A DNA stretch of 64,000 nucleotides, from NCBI RefSeq assembly GCF_014863355.1, contig NZ_JACZEP010000011.1:1-64000 (forward strand), written 5' to 3'. This stretch comes from Aminobacter carboxidus. GTDB lineage: Bacteria; Pseudomonadota; Alphaproteobacteria; Rhizobiales; Rhizobiaceae. The notes under the pieces are model-generated. The model was given only the letters and a program-made list of their open reading frames with translations, did not search any database and was not told where the DNA came from. Shown piece after piece: positions 1 through 8,922 of this stretch; position 1 is the first letter of the stretch; each line of letters starts with the position of its first letter. The translations under genes were made by a program, and so were the position numbers.

Positions 1-294
1 GCGGTCGAGGTTGCGGGCGACACGCTCGGCCGCGCGATGGAAGACGTTCACGAAGGACCAGAGCAGGTCGTCGAGGTCGGGTTCGAGCCTGGTGTTGCCG
101 AGCATGCCGGCGAAGGTCTCGACGATTCCCGCAAGCCCGGCGCGGATCACCTCATCGTCGGGCAGCGGCCGGGGGTCCGGCTCGTCCTGATGCGGTCGGT
201 GGCCGTACATCTGCAGCTCGAGGATGACGCGGTCGATCGGCGAGGAGGCGTGGTAGGGCTCGTAGGCGTCGTCGAAGGGAAGCTCGTAGGTCAT
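1..294 (-). CDS. DUF2493-type plasmid protein, N-terminal part (cut by window edge)
   Basis: The reverse strand is open from an ATG at 294 to the first base of the window, giving 98 residues that begin MTYELPFDDAYEPYHASSP. This start resembles the conserved N-terminus of the roughly 300-residue proteins on rhizobial plasmids that carry a C-terminal DUF2493 (Rossmann-like, SLOG-superfamily) domain; that domain would lie outside the window. The segment is acidic and rich in proline near residues 35 to 45. An upstream GGAG sits about ten bases before the ATG. It is the last visible gene of a minus-strand backbone block. The identification comes from recalled N-terminal similarity, so the family is likely and the function is unknown. 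Confidence 0.7.
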   Translation of the reverse strand, partial: MTYELPFDDAYEPYHASSPIDRVILELQMYGHRPHQDEPDPRPLPDDEVIRAGLAGIVETFAGMLGNTRLEPDLDDLLWSFVNVFHRAAERVARNLDR

Positions 295-314
295 GGAGTG
301 TCTCCGTCGGTTGT

Positions 315-333
315 GGCCGCGCCCATCGCGGCC
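315..333 (-). promoter_or_regulatory. GC-rich hairpin in the leader of the DUF2493 gene
   Basis: Two perfect 7-base arms (GGCCGCG and CGCGGCC on the plus strand) flank a 5-base loop. On the minus strand the stem ends 20 bases before the ATG at 294 and is followed by CGACGGAGA, which includes the ribosome site. There is no run of T after it, so it is not an obvious terminator. Similar hairpins occur before the starts at 10753, 14013, 14732 and 17493. The rest of 295-541 is GC-rich, with no gene recognised. Confidence 0.45.
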
Positions 334-541
334 TGACAGCGCATCCCGGCCGCGCCCCGGGCGCGGCCGCACCGAAGGCCGGAGCGAAGCGGAGGACGGC
401 GCAGCCGTTGCGGCCGAGACCGGGGGGTGGCAGGGATCACCTCTCAGGCAGGCCGCGGGCGCGGCCTCTCCGGCAGACTGCCGCCATGGCCGTGAAGCTT
501 CCGGTGACGCCGGCTCTGCCCGCCTGCCGGCTCGGGGCTGC

Positions 542-1600
542 TCATCCGGACGGCAGGAAGCGGCGGGCATCCCCCGGGACGAGCTGATCGCCGAGCCATG
601 CGGCGAGATGAGTGGCGCCGAGATGGCGCAGATCGTCGTTGAAGTCGCCAAGCTGCGGTCCCAGCGCCAGAGCGAGTATCCCGGCCTCGCCCGCGCGCTG
701 GCTGAGACGCTCGATGCCGTGCCGGCCGGCGGCGTCCGCATCGGCGGCGATGTAGAGGCGACGGCAGCCAGGCGGGAATGTCAGGCCGGCGAGGTGATTG
801 GCCGAGGTGGCCGCGGCGACCGGAAGCGCCGGCATCACCGTGCGCAGCGACGCCATCGTCTCAAAACCCTCGCCGGCTGCCATTACCGGAACGGGCGTGC
901 CGGGATCGAGGCCGAGCCAGATGCCGTTGCCTAGGAGATGACCGAGCGAGTGACGGGGGTCGGCGATCGGCGCCTTGCCAACCTTGCCGCTCGGATCGAG
1001 CCCAGAGGACAGATAAGTACGCTGCAGGCCGGTGATGCGTCCGTCCAGACTGGTGACGGCGGCGATCAATGCGGGCAGGGTCTGCATCTCGCCGGTCACG
1101 AGATCGCGGTAATAGCAGCCGGGGTGGAAGCGCAGGGCTGGCTCGTGTCCGGCGAGCAGGATGCCGCGACCGGCCAGATAGCGTTCGGCCAGCGTGCCGG
1201 CGATCGGCCGCGACATGCCGAACAGGCGACGCGCCGCTTCGGGGGAGCCGCGTGCCGCGGCAGGCTGGCGCTGCGCGCCGGGATCTTGGGCCTGCGGTCG
1301 CGGCATGGCGAGGAAACGACGTGCTTCATCGGCGACATCGCGGAACTCGATGAGCCCGCAGCTTTCGCGGATGACATCGAGCAGATCACCATGTTCCCCG
1401 CTTTGCTCGTCGACCCACTTCCCCGGCGGGCCCTTGGCATTGGCTTTCAGCCGCACATGCATGGAGCGACCGCGCGTGTTGCGGACATCACCGACGATCC
1501 AGTGGTTGCCGGAGCGATGGCCATTGGAGAGATATTCGCGGCACACCGCCTCGGCATGTTCGCCCAGACGGCGCGCCAGCTCGGAGGCCGAGCCGGTCAT
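542..1600 (-). CDS. Toprim domain primase-like protein
   Basis: A 352-residue protein of the type found on plasmids and phages with an N-terminal primase-associated region and a C-terminal Toprim fold. The Toprim acidic residues are visible: the glutamate in GEGFETMA near 244 and the DxD-like pair in AADADAAG near 287-289. The N-terminal third contains GKWVDEQSGEHGDLLDVI, typical of these P4/DUF7146-like proteins, where it usually precedes the catalytic part. The start overlaps the stop of the upstream helicase gene by four bases (ATGA), implying co-translation. It is probably involved in priming or nucleic-acid processing for the replicon; activity is not shown by the sequence alone. Confidence 0.8.
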   Translation of the reverse strand: MTGSASELARRLGEHAEAVCREYLSNGHRSGNHWIVGDVRNTRGRSMHVRLKANAKGPPGKWVDEQSGEHGDLLDVIRESCGLIEFRDVADEARRFLAMPRPQAQDPGAQRQPAAARGSPEAARRLFGMSRPIAGTLAERYLAGRGILLAGHEPALRFHPGCYYRDLVTGEMQTLPALIAAVTSLDGRITGLQRTYLSSGLDPSGKVGKAPIADPRHSLGHLLGNGIWLGLDPGTPVPVMAAGEGFETMASLRTVMPALPVAAATSANHLAGLTFPPGCRRLYIAADADAAGRHGIERLSQRAGEAGILALALGPQLGDFNDDLRHLGATHLAAWLGDQLVPGDARRFLPSG

Positions 1601-4600
1601 GGTCGCCTCTGTTCACGCTGCGCCGTGCGGTCGGTGACCCCGACCAGCGTGTGGCGATCGAGAAGCGAGGCGAGCATGGCGCAGCCTTGCCCACCCGTTG
1701 GAATGAACAGCCTCAATTTCCAGGAGATGATTTCTGAATTCAGGCCCAGCGCCTTCAGGCGCGGCACCATCGCGTCGGTGAAACCGATCAGCTCGACGCG
1801 GTAGTCGTTCATGACGCGACTGCGACGCAGGACCAGGCCTTCGGCCAGCTGCAACCCGATCCGCCCCTCGACCAGGCCGGTCCAAGCCTCGTCCGGCGTG
1901 AGGGTCGGCACATTGTCGACCCCGAGATTGCGCAACATGGTCGCGACCAGCGTCGGCGCGATGTGGCGGCCGATAATGCGTTCGCCGGTATCGGTCTGGA
2001 TGCGGTAGACTTGGCAATCATGGTCAGGCAGACGCCGCCAGATCGGCAGAAGCAGGCCGGTGACGATATGGAAGGTGCTGGTGGTGAATTCCGGAACGGC
2101 AGCGACTTCCGTCTGCCACTGCTCGCAGAACAGTTTCCGGTCGGCGGGCTGCCAGTGGGTTTCGGCGAGGGCGTCGAGACCGAAGCGCAGCTCGTCGGTG
2201 GGCCGAAGCAGGCGCACGCGGTGCTCTATCGCGCCGTCATCGAGCATCAGGCTGGCGGTCGGCAACTGGATCGCCGCGCGGTTCGATCGCGTGTTGGCCA
2301 GCAAGACCGATTGCGGCTCCGCGCGGGCGATGGCCAGAGCGTCGGCCAGGCCGAGCGGGCGTATGCGGTCCTTTCGCGCGACGGTCAGCACATGCGACTG
2401 CGCGCCCGACACCGGATGCGTGTAGACGGTGCGACGATCGGTGACGACGATGCTCTCCGCCGTGATTGTCTCCAGACCCTTGTCGTAGCTGCCGGCGGCA
2501 ATAGCGCCCTCGACCTTCGCCGCCATCAGCTGCTCGAACACTTCGAACAGCAGATTCTGGGTTTCGATGCGTAGCGCCAGCAGCCGGTTGAGCCATGTCG
2601 TGATCGGCGGCAACTCGTCGCGCAAACCGCCCTCGTCGGTGGTGAGCGACAGGCCGGTGACCGCCTCGAACGCCGTCAGCGAGCAGCCCTCGATCTTGCC
2701 CTGGTGCAGCAGCATGTAGAACTGCCGCAGTGCGGCGCGGGCATAGGGGCTTTCCAGATTGTCCTCGGACCGGAACAGTCCTGCTCCGCCGGTCTGGCGC
2801 TGGCCGCGCGTGATCGCACCCAGCGTGTCGAGCCGCCGAGCAATCGTCGACAGGAAGCGTTTTCCCGCTTTGACATTGGCGGCCATGGGTCGAAACAGAG
2901 GCGGCTGCGCTTGGTTGGTGCGGTGGGTGCGGCCGAGACCCTGGATGGCGTTGTCGGCGCGCCAGCCGGCTTCCAACAGATAGTGCTTGCGCAGCCTCTG
3001 GTTCCTGGCCCCGAGATCGGCGTGATACGAGCGGCCGGTCCCGCCGGCGTCTGAAAAAATCAGCACGCTCTTGTCGTCATCCATGAAGCTTTGAGTCTCG
3101 GCAAGATTGGCCGAGCCCGGACGGTTCTCGACGGCGAGCCGGTCGACGCCGTCGCGGCCGGTCTTCCTGACGATGCGGCGCGAGCGGCCGGTCACCTCGG
3201 CAACGGTGTCCGTGCCGAAATGATGGAGGATCTGGTCGAGCGCGCTGCCGACCGGCGGCAGCGAGGCCAGCTTTTCGATCATCTCGTCGCGCCGGCGCAC
3301 GGCCTCCCGGCATTGGACGGGATTGCCGTCGGCGTCATGCACGGGTCGTGAGTAGGTGTTGCCTTCCGCGTCCGAGTACTCCTCGAACAGCTGCGTGGGG
3401 AAGGAGTGCATCAGGTAACCACCGACATACTCCCGCGGCGTCACATCGACGTGGAGGTCTGACCATTCCTCTGTCGGGATCTCGGCCAGCCGCCGTTCCA
3501 TCAGCGCTTCGCCGGTCGAGACGATCTGCACGACGGATGAATAACCGTCGGCGCGGTCCTGCTCGATCGCGCCGATCAAGGTCGGCGTCATCATCGAGGT
3601 GATGAGGTGGGAAAAGAACCGCTGCTTGGTGCTCTCGAACGCCGAGCGGGCCGCTGCCTTCGCGTTGCGGTTCAGCGTGCCGGCCTCGCTTGTGATGTTA
3701 GCCGCCTCCAGTGCGGCGTTCAGGTTGTTGTGGATCACCTGGAAGGCGTCCGCATACGCGTTGTAGATGCGGATCTGCTCCTCGATCAGTTCGTGCTCGA
3801 GCAGATCGTATTCGACGCCGTCATAGGAGAGCGAGCGCGACGTGTAGAGCCCGAGCGACTTGAGGTCGCGGGCGAGCACTTCCATCGCCGCCACACCGCC
3901 GTCCTCGATCGCCGCGACAAACTCGGCACGGTTGGCGAACGGAAAATCCTCGCTGCCCCAGATGCCGAGGCGCTGCGCATAGGCGAGGTTCTCGACGGCG
4001 GTGGCGCCGGTCGCCGAGACGTAGACGATACGGGCGTCGGGCAGCGCATGCTGCAGGCGCAGGCCCGCCCTGCCCTGCTGCGATGGCGAGACGTCGCCGC
4101 GCTCGCTTTTGCCGCCGGCGGCATTGGCCATCGCGTGGGCTTCGTCGAAGACGATCACGCCATCAAAATCCTTCCTCACCCAATCCAGAATCTGGGCGAT
4201 CCGGGACTTCTTGCCCTCGCGCTCCTGCGAGCGCAACGTCGCGTAGGTGGTGAAGAGGATGCCTTCGGCAAGGCGGATCGGCGTGCCCTGCCGATAGCGC
4301 GAGAGCAGCTGGACGAGAAGACGCTCCTGGCCGAGTGCTGCCCAGTCGCGCTGGGCATCTTCGAGCAGCTTGTCCGATTTCGATATCCAGATCGCCCGGC
4401 GTCGGCCCTGTAGCCAGTTGTCCAGAATGATACCGGCAACCTGTCGCCCCTTGCCGCAGCCGGTGCCGTCGCCGAGGAACCACCCACGGCGGAAACGAAC
4501 CGCGTTCTCGGCGCCTTGGGGGGCGGCCGACACGACATCGCAGGTCTCGTCGACCGCCCAAGCTCCGGCGAGATGGCCGGAATGCGCCTCCCCGGCATAG

Positions 4601-6069
4601 ATCACACTTTCGATCTGGGCGTCGGACAGCAGACCCTCGTCGATGATCGCATCCGGCAGCAGGGGCCGGTAGGACGGCTTCGGCGGCGCGACCGCGGCCA
4701 TGGCGGCTGACTGCACGAGCGGTGTCGGATGCGGTTTGGCCCGCGGAATGTCGATCGACTGCAACGCATAGGGCTCATAGATCGTGTCGGTCAGCCGGCC
4801 GCCCTCCTCCGGCATCCAGTCACGCAGCTCGTAGACGAGCGGAACGGCAGGTGTGCTGGCGGCGACGTACGGACGGGCGGGCTTCGCCCGGACAAGGGGA
4901 GGGACCGGCCGGATCGTCTTCGCAACCGACGCCTGAGCTACGATGGGCGCAGTTTCCGTCGCTGAGCGTGCAGCCATCTGCGTGGTGGCGTTGCGCACAA
5001 TCCCGTTCGACAGCGCGCCGATCGAGTCGGGGAAGCTGCCCGGGATCCGCGGCGGTAGGTCGGATATCCAGGAGAGCAGTGTCTCGACATCCGGGGCCTT
5101 ACCCGGCGAAGCCGCGAATGCGGACGGATGGGACGCTGGCGTCTTGTCGATGATGGTGAGGCGGGTTTCGGCCGTCGTGCCATGGCGAGCATAGACACGG
5201 CCGTCAATCGCAGCGGTGAAGACGACCCTGCCCTGCTGCTGAAGCCGCTCGAAGGCGGGCCGCCATTTGGGATTTTCCGGGGAAAGCCCGGTGCCGGTGA
5301 TGGCGACAAGTCGCCCGCCGGGACGCAGACGGGCAAAGGCCGAAGACACGTGCCGCCATGCCGCATCGGCAACATGGCCGTCGACATAGGCGCCGACGGT
5401 GAAGGGTGGATTCATCAGAACGACGGAGGGCTCGATGGCGGCGTCGAGATGATCGTCGATATGAGCGGCGTCGTACCGGAAGACCGGAGCGCGCGGGAAC
5501 AGCAGGCCGAGCAGATCGGCCCGTGTGGCGGCGAACTCGTTGAGGGCGAGTGAAGCCCGGGCAATTTTGGCATGGACGGCGAGAAAGCCGGTGCCGGCCG
5601 AGGGTTCAAGAACGAGATCCGAAGATGAGATCGCGGCGGCGCGGGCGGTGACGAAGGCGAGCGGCAGCGGCGTCGACAGTTGCTGCATGGCCTGGCTCTC
5701 TTCGGAGCGCCGTGTGTGGGTGGGAACAAGGTCGGCGATGCGTTTCATCATCGCCAGTGTCCCCTCGGGCGAGGCCGACCGGGACAGGATCGCCGAGCCG
5801 AAGCGGTGCAGAAACAGGACCTGGGCGGCTTCGAGCGCCTCATAGGCGGCCTTCCAGAGCCAGAAACCTTGTGCATCGGTTCCGCCGAAGCTGTTGCTCA
5901 TGGCCGTGCGCAGTGCCGCGGTCGTGATTGGCGTACCCTGTTCGAGAAAGGGCAAGAGCGACGCTGCCCCCTGGTGGATCGCCCGGGCGGTGTCGATGAC
6001 GTGGGATGCCGGCGCGGTAAGGGGAGCGACCGTCCGGGCGACGGTCGACGTGGTCGTGACAATGTTCAT
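1597..6069 (-). CDS. Methyltransferase/strawberry-notch-like helicase fusion protein
   Basis: A 1490-residue protein with an N-terminal class I SAM-dependent methyltransferase module (SAM motif EPSAGTG at 155-161, catalytic NPPF at 220-223) and a C-terminal superfamily 2 helicase of the strawberry notch type. Helicase motifs are clear: Walker A GDGTGCGKG near 533, DEAH near 642, SAT near 685 and QGLGRTHR near 1043. The reading frame extends upstream, but the start at 6069 has a good AAGGACAG site, whereas an ATG at 6135 does not. Large adenine methyltransferase-helicase fusions are common on plasmids and phages (P1 DarB has a comparable layout), where protection of incoming DNA has been proposed; that role here is inference. 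Confidence 0.85.
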   Translation of the reverse strand: MNIVTTTSTVARTVAPLTAPASHVIDTARAIHQGAASLLPFLEQGTPITTAALRTAMSNSFGGTDAQGFWLWKAAYEALEAAQVLFLHRFGSAILSRSASPEGTLAMMKRIADLVPTHTRRSEESQAMQQLSTPLPLAFVTARAAAISSSDLVLEPSAGTGFLAVHAKIARASLALNEFAATRADLLGLLFPRAPVFRYDAAHIDDHLDAAIEPSVVLMNPPFTVGAYVDGHVADAAWRHVSSAFARLRPGGRLVAITGTGLSPENPKWRPAFERLQQQGRVVFTAAIDGRVYARHGTTAETRLTIIDKTPASHPSAFAASPGKAPDVETLLSWISDLPPRIPGSFPDSIGALSNGIVRNATTQMAARSATETAPIVAQASVAKTIRPVPPLVRAKPARPYVAASTPAVPLVYELRDWMPEEGGRLTDTIYEPYALQSIDIPRAKPHPTPLVQSAAMAAVAPPKPSYRPLLPDAIIDEGLLSDAQIESVIYAGEAHSGHLAGAWAVDETCDVVSAAPQGAENAVRFRRGWFLGDGTGCGKGRQVAGIILDNWLQGRRRAIWISKSDKLLEDAQRDWAALGQERLLVQLLSRYRQGTPIRLAEGILFTTYATLRSQEREGKKSRIAQILDWVRKDFDGVIVFDEAHAMANAAGGKSERGDVSPSQQGRAGLRLQHALPDARIVYVSATGATAVENLAYAQRLGIWGSEDFPFANRAEFVAAIEDGGVAAMEVLARDLKSLGLYTSRSLSYDGVEYDLLEHELIEEQIRIYNAYADAFQVIHNNLNAALEAANITSEAGTLNRNAKAAARSAFESTKQRFFSHLITSMMTPTLIGAIEQDRADGYSSVVQIVSTGEALMERRLAEIPTEEWSDLHVDVTPREYVGGYLMHSFPTQLFEEYSDAEGNTYSRPVHDADGNPVQCREAVRRRDEMIEKLASLPPVGSALDQILHHFGTDTVAEVTGRSRRIVRKTGRDGVDRLAVENRPGSANLAETQSFMDDDKSVLIFSDAGGTGRSYHADLGARNQRLRKHYLLEAGWRADNAIQGLGRTHRTNQAQPPLFRPMAANVKAGKRFLSTIARRLDTLGAITRGQRQTGGAGLFRSEDNLESPYARAALRQFYMLLHQGKIEGCSLTAFEAVTGLSLTTDEGGLRDELPPITTWLNRLLALRIETQNLLFEVFEQLMAAKVEGAIAAGSYDKGLETITAESIVVTDRRTVYTHPVSGAQSHVLTVARKDRIRPLGLADALAIARAEPQSVLLANTRSNRAAIQLPTASLMLDDGAIEHRVRLLRPTDELRFGLDALAETHWQPADRKLFCEQWQTEVAAVPEFTTSTFHIVTGLLLPIWRRLPDHDCQVYRIQTDTGERIIGRHIAPTLVATMLRNLGVDNVPTLTPDEAWTGLVEGRIGLQLAEGLVLRRSRVMNDYRVELIGFTDAMVPRLKALGLNSEIISWKLRLFIPTGGQGCAMLASLLDRHTLVGVTDRTAQREQRRP

Positions 6070-6281
6070 GGAGCTGTCCTTCGAGAAAGAGGGCCGCCCC
6101 GCCGGCGCGCTCTCTGCGCCCCGGCAAGGCCGCACTCCTCCCGGCCCCGCTCTCCCTCCAGCGACGTGGACGAAGAGGAGCCAAAGGAATCTCTTGAGGG
6201 ATTTGTCACATGAGGGCTCGGTCAGGCGAGCTTGTCAGTAGGACATCGCGGTTGATGTCTCGCGCCTCAACCAAGAAGCCA

Positions 6282-6314
6282 TCGAGGTGAGGGCATGAAC
6301 CATACTCACCTCGA
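6282..6314. promoter_or_regulatory. Perfect 10-bp inverted repeat between divergent genes
   Basis: TCGAGGTGAG and its exact complement CTCACCTCGA are separated by 13 bases. The repeat lies in the 351-base space (6070-6420) between the minus-strand methyltransferase/helicase gene and the plus-strand gene at 6421. Its symmetry, spacing and location fit an operator or a partition-protein site rather than a terminator, since neither side has a T run. The rest of the interval shows no convincing coding frame. Confidence 0.5.
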
Positions 6315-6420
6315 ACCCGTTTGACCTGGAGCTGATCGCGAGGTGGACGGTTGCGCGGGACCGAAGTAAACGACCTCTGGATTCCCGCAAACGGATCGAT
6401 ACTTACCGAGGAACGTGACT

Positions 6421-6807
6421 ATGAAGCGGCCCACGCGACCTTTCGTCGTGGAAGTGAAGAAGAAGCGCGGAAGTCCTGCAAAATCGCGGTCGATCTGGGG
6501 CGATTTGGACCTTTCGGCTTTGGCGGCCGAACCTTTGGCCGCTACCGGGTTGACCTCTGAGCCGGTCGGGAACGATCCCAATCCGGCTGTCAAGGTCGAG
6601 CGCGCGCGCAATGCCGGCTCCGCCATCGAGTCGCCATCGGAAGACCATGATGCGTATGCCATTGCCGATGCAAACCATGCAGAAGCGCAACGCGCTGAGG
6701 TCGAGACGGAAGGCGCTGTAGAGGAGCCTACGCGGTCGCCTCGAAACGTGTCGGACGTCGCGACGAACTTTTTTTGCCACGTGGGCAGCGTTGGCAACGT
6801 CGACTGA
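6421..6807 (+). CDS. Conserved hypothetical protein, apparently frameshifted near its end
   Basis: About 128 residues starting MKRPTRPFVVEVKKKRG, a basic N-terminus seen in small rhizobial proteins of unknown function. ATG at 6421 has GAGGA ten bases upstream; a GTG at 6415 is the alternative. The middle is acidic and low complexity. The 0-frame ends at 6807 with an atypical tail. Sliding back one base at the seven-T run 6769-6775 continues as LPRGQRWQRRLTKALRR and stops near 6840, a strongly basic ending that fits the family as I remember it. Either a base was lost from the T run or slippage makes the full product. It is the only plus-strand backbone gene before DUF1173. Confidence 0.6.
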   Translation: MKRPTRPFVVEVKKKRGSPAKSRSIWGDLDLSALAAEPLAATGLTSEPVGNDPNPAVKVERARNAGSAIESPSEDHDAYAIADANHAEAQRAEVETEGAVEEPTRSPRNVSDVATNFFCHVGSVGNVD

Positions 6808-6877
6808 CAAAAGCGCTTCGTCGCTGAACTGACGAACTGTTTGCTCCGCAAGGATTCTGGTCCTGCGTTGGTGCTGA

Positions 6878-7300
6878 TCATGACCCTGGCGGCTCTGTCT
6901 GCACATCGGGATCGCGGCGTTCCTCGATGATCGCCTTTGCCTTCTCGACCGTCGCAATCGCTTTTGGCAGCCAACGATCGAAGTCCGCCCTGGATAGACC
7001 TGCTGGTTGGGCGACATAGACCAACTGATCGAACAGCGCCTGGAAGTGTTCGGCCTTGCGCTGGATCGTCTCATGAAACTGCGATGGCACGGTTGTTGAC
7101 TCGACGCGGTAAGCGGTATCCGTCCCGGACCAGATGCCGGTGATGTATGTCTCACCAGCCGTTTCGTAGTCGCATTTCCCGGCGGTCCAGTCGTCATCCC
7201 CGATGGCCTTGCGACAGGCGTCGGCAGGCGTCGCGGCATCGTAGGTGCGATGCCGATATACGGGCAGACGGTAGGTGGTTTCGACAGTGAATTTGGGCAT
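6878..7300 (-). CDS. Conserved hypothetical protein
   Basis: The frame runs upstream to 7552, but the ATG at 7300 is preceded by a strong AGGAGGA seven bases away and begins MPKFTVETTYRLPVYRHRTY, giving 140 residues. The N-terminal half has alternating beta-like segments with a conserved-looking DDDWTAGKCDYE stretch. The C-terminal half is predicted helical from its EK-rich sequence. No catalytic motif is recognised. It lies between the gene at 6421 and the PAPS-reductase-like pseudogene and belongs to the same minus-strand backbone set. Confidence 0.65.
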   Translation of the reverse strand: MPKFTVETTYRLPVYRHRTYDAATPADACRKAIGDDDWTAGKCDYETAGETYITGIWSGTDTAYRVESTTVPSQFHETIQRKAEHFQALFDQLVYVAQPAGLSRADFDRWLPKAIATVEKAKAIIEERRDPDVQTEPPGS

Positions 7301-7416
7301 TGCAATTCCTCCTGGCATAGACGTGCGATATCCGCGCGCTAGAGCGCCGGACGTGGGTGAGATGTGTTGAGGGCGCTCGATCGCGTGGACGACCTGGCTT
7401 GCCTTAGCGTCGCTAG

Positions 7417-8366
7417 TCAGGCGACAGAGCGGACGTCGAGCGCATTGTCTTCGCCCCGAAGTTGATTTGCCATAGCGCGAAAGCGGGCGCGCTCGTCGGC
7501 CCCGCGCTTCACGTGGAAGGCATCGTCGACGACGCCATTGACCCGCGCCCACTGGTTCCGTGCAAAGCTGCGTCCGAGACCGACCGTGGTCGAAGAGCTC
7601 GGGAAGCGATCGGCAGTGCGGACGAGTTCGTCCCAGGAGCCGCCGAACTCGACTTCATCGAAACGGCTGTGACGTCCGGTTAGCGCATTACGTTCAAGAA
7701 TCAAGGCGCGCTCGAGGAGATCGGGATGGTGTGCGGCCAGCCCAGGTACAGTTCCCAGATCTTTGATGCCGGGCAAAAAACGCAGGCCGATTTTATCGGA
7801 CCATGTCGACACCGAGCGCATCGGTGATGGCGCGCACGCAATCTGTGCGGTTCCAGCCTAGAATCTGGAGCGGATAGGCGTAGTCGAAATCCGCAACGGC
7901 TTCCGGCAGGTTCCGAGAACGACGCAGATCCGCGCGGCCGCAGTCGTATCCGATCAGCTTGACGATCCGAACGCCGCGCCGCTGTGCCTCTGTCCAGACG
8001 GGATGGGGCGGCGCAGCGTTGGGTCCCGATCTGGCGCCCTTGATCGCATGGTCCTGCGGCTTCTGTTTCCATTTGATCGAGCACGATTTGAGGCCGAAGG
8101 CCAGTGACGGCAGCGTCTCGTTGGCAATGCAGTTGCCGTAGAGGTCCGAATAGCCTGTTCCGGGAAGCGTCTCTTTCCGGCACCGCACGATGGTAGGGCC
8201 ATGACCATTCGGCGAGAACACGGTCCATGCGACCGAGATGCCCGAGCGTGGGCGGCTTCTCGGCAGACAAGTCCGCGAAGGTGATGACGTCGGGGCGCAA
8301 GCCGGCCTGTTTCAGGGCGACCAGCATCGCGGTGGAATCAACGCCGGCGCCGTAGCAGACGGCCAT
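7417..8366 (-). pseudogene. PAPS reductase-like (adenine nucleotide alpha hydrolase) gene with three frameshifts
   Basis: Homology to plasmid-borne phosphoadenosine phosphosulfate reductase-like proteins is continuous but spread over three frames. Frame one starts MAVCYGAGVDSTAMLVAL, a PP-loop-like ATP site, and runs to about 8200. Frame two carries NETLPSLAFGLKSCSIKWK and the PHPVWTEAQRRGVRIVKLIG region to about 7800. Frame one resumes with IKSACVFCPASK, and a third frame gives HHPDLLERALILERNALTG to the stop at 7417. Each switch needs one inserted or deleted base. The reconstructed product would be about 315 residues with cysteines in the expected places. The gene is either decayed or affected by sequencing indels. 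Confidence 0.75.
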
Positions 8367-8511
8367 GAGACGGTCCCCCCAAGTGCGGCCTGCAGCCGAT
8401 GGCGTTGTCGGCGGGTTAGCGACATAAAGGACCTCGTTACCAGCAGTCGACGCCGACGAGCATCGGATGGGAAGTCTCGGCAGCATCGCGGATCATGGCG
8501 CGCTCCCCTCA

Positions 8512-8826
8512 TCAGCGTCGGTTGTGTCGGGAGCGGCGTCGGCGTGCGCGCGTTTGCCGGGCAACTTCCGGCAGCTTCCGCGTGGGAACCTCGGCGAGCC
8601 GATCGGCGGCGGCTTCGATGGAGCTGAGACTGAGATAACGCTGGAGATTGGCAGCGAGCCGGGCATTCTTGCGGGAACGTCTCAAGATCACCGTCGCCAC
8701 CTCGTCGCCATCATGGTTTTCGAAGCAATTGTCGAAGGCGCGGGTCGGGCGTCGTCCGTAGGCGATAACCTTTGCCGCATAGTTGACGCGGCCCTGGAAG
8801 TTTTCCGGATCATTCAGGCGTGACAT
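8512..8826 (-). CDS. Small conserved hypothetical protein
   Basis: A 104-residue protein beginning MSRLNDPENFQGRVNYAAKV, with an AGGGAG site before the ATG. It is mostly helical and ends in a strongly basic tail (TRARRRRSRHNRR), which suggests nucleic-acid contact. No domain is recognised with certainty, but the N-terminal 80 residues look like a small protein that travels with this plasmid gene set. A terminator-like hairpin separates it from the gene at 8923. Confidence 0.6.
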   Translation of the reverse strand: MSRLNDPENFQGRVNYAAKVIAYGRRPTRAFDNCFENHDGDEVATVILRRSRKNARLAANLQRYLSLSSIEAAADRLAEVPTRKLPEVARQTRARRRRSRHNRR

Positions 8827-8861
8827 GTGGTTTCTCCCTGTCTGGGGCTGGATATGCAGCC

Positions 8862-8891
8862 AAAAAATGCAAAAGCCCGGCGAGGCCGGGC
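8862..8891 (-). terminator. Rho-independent terminator
   Basis: On the minus strand GCCCGGC, a three-base loop and GCCGGGC are followed by TTTTGCATTTTTT. It lies between the stop at 8923 and the start at 8826, so it should end transcripts from the 9570-8923 gene. Confidence 0.7.
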
Positions 8892-8922
8892 GTTGAGAGG
8901 CGGGGCGGAGAAGGGCGGGCGG

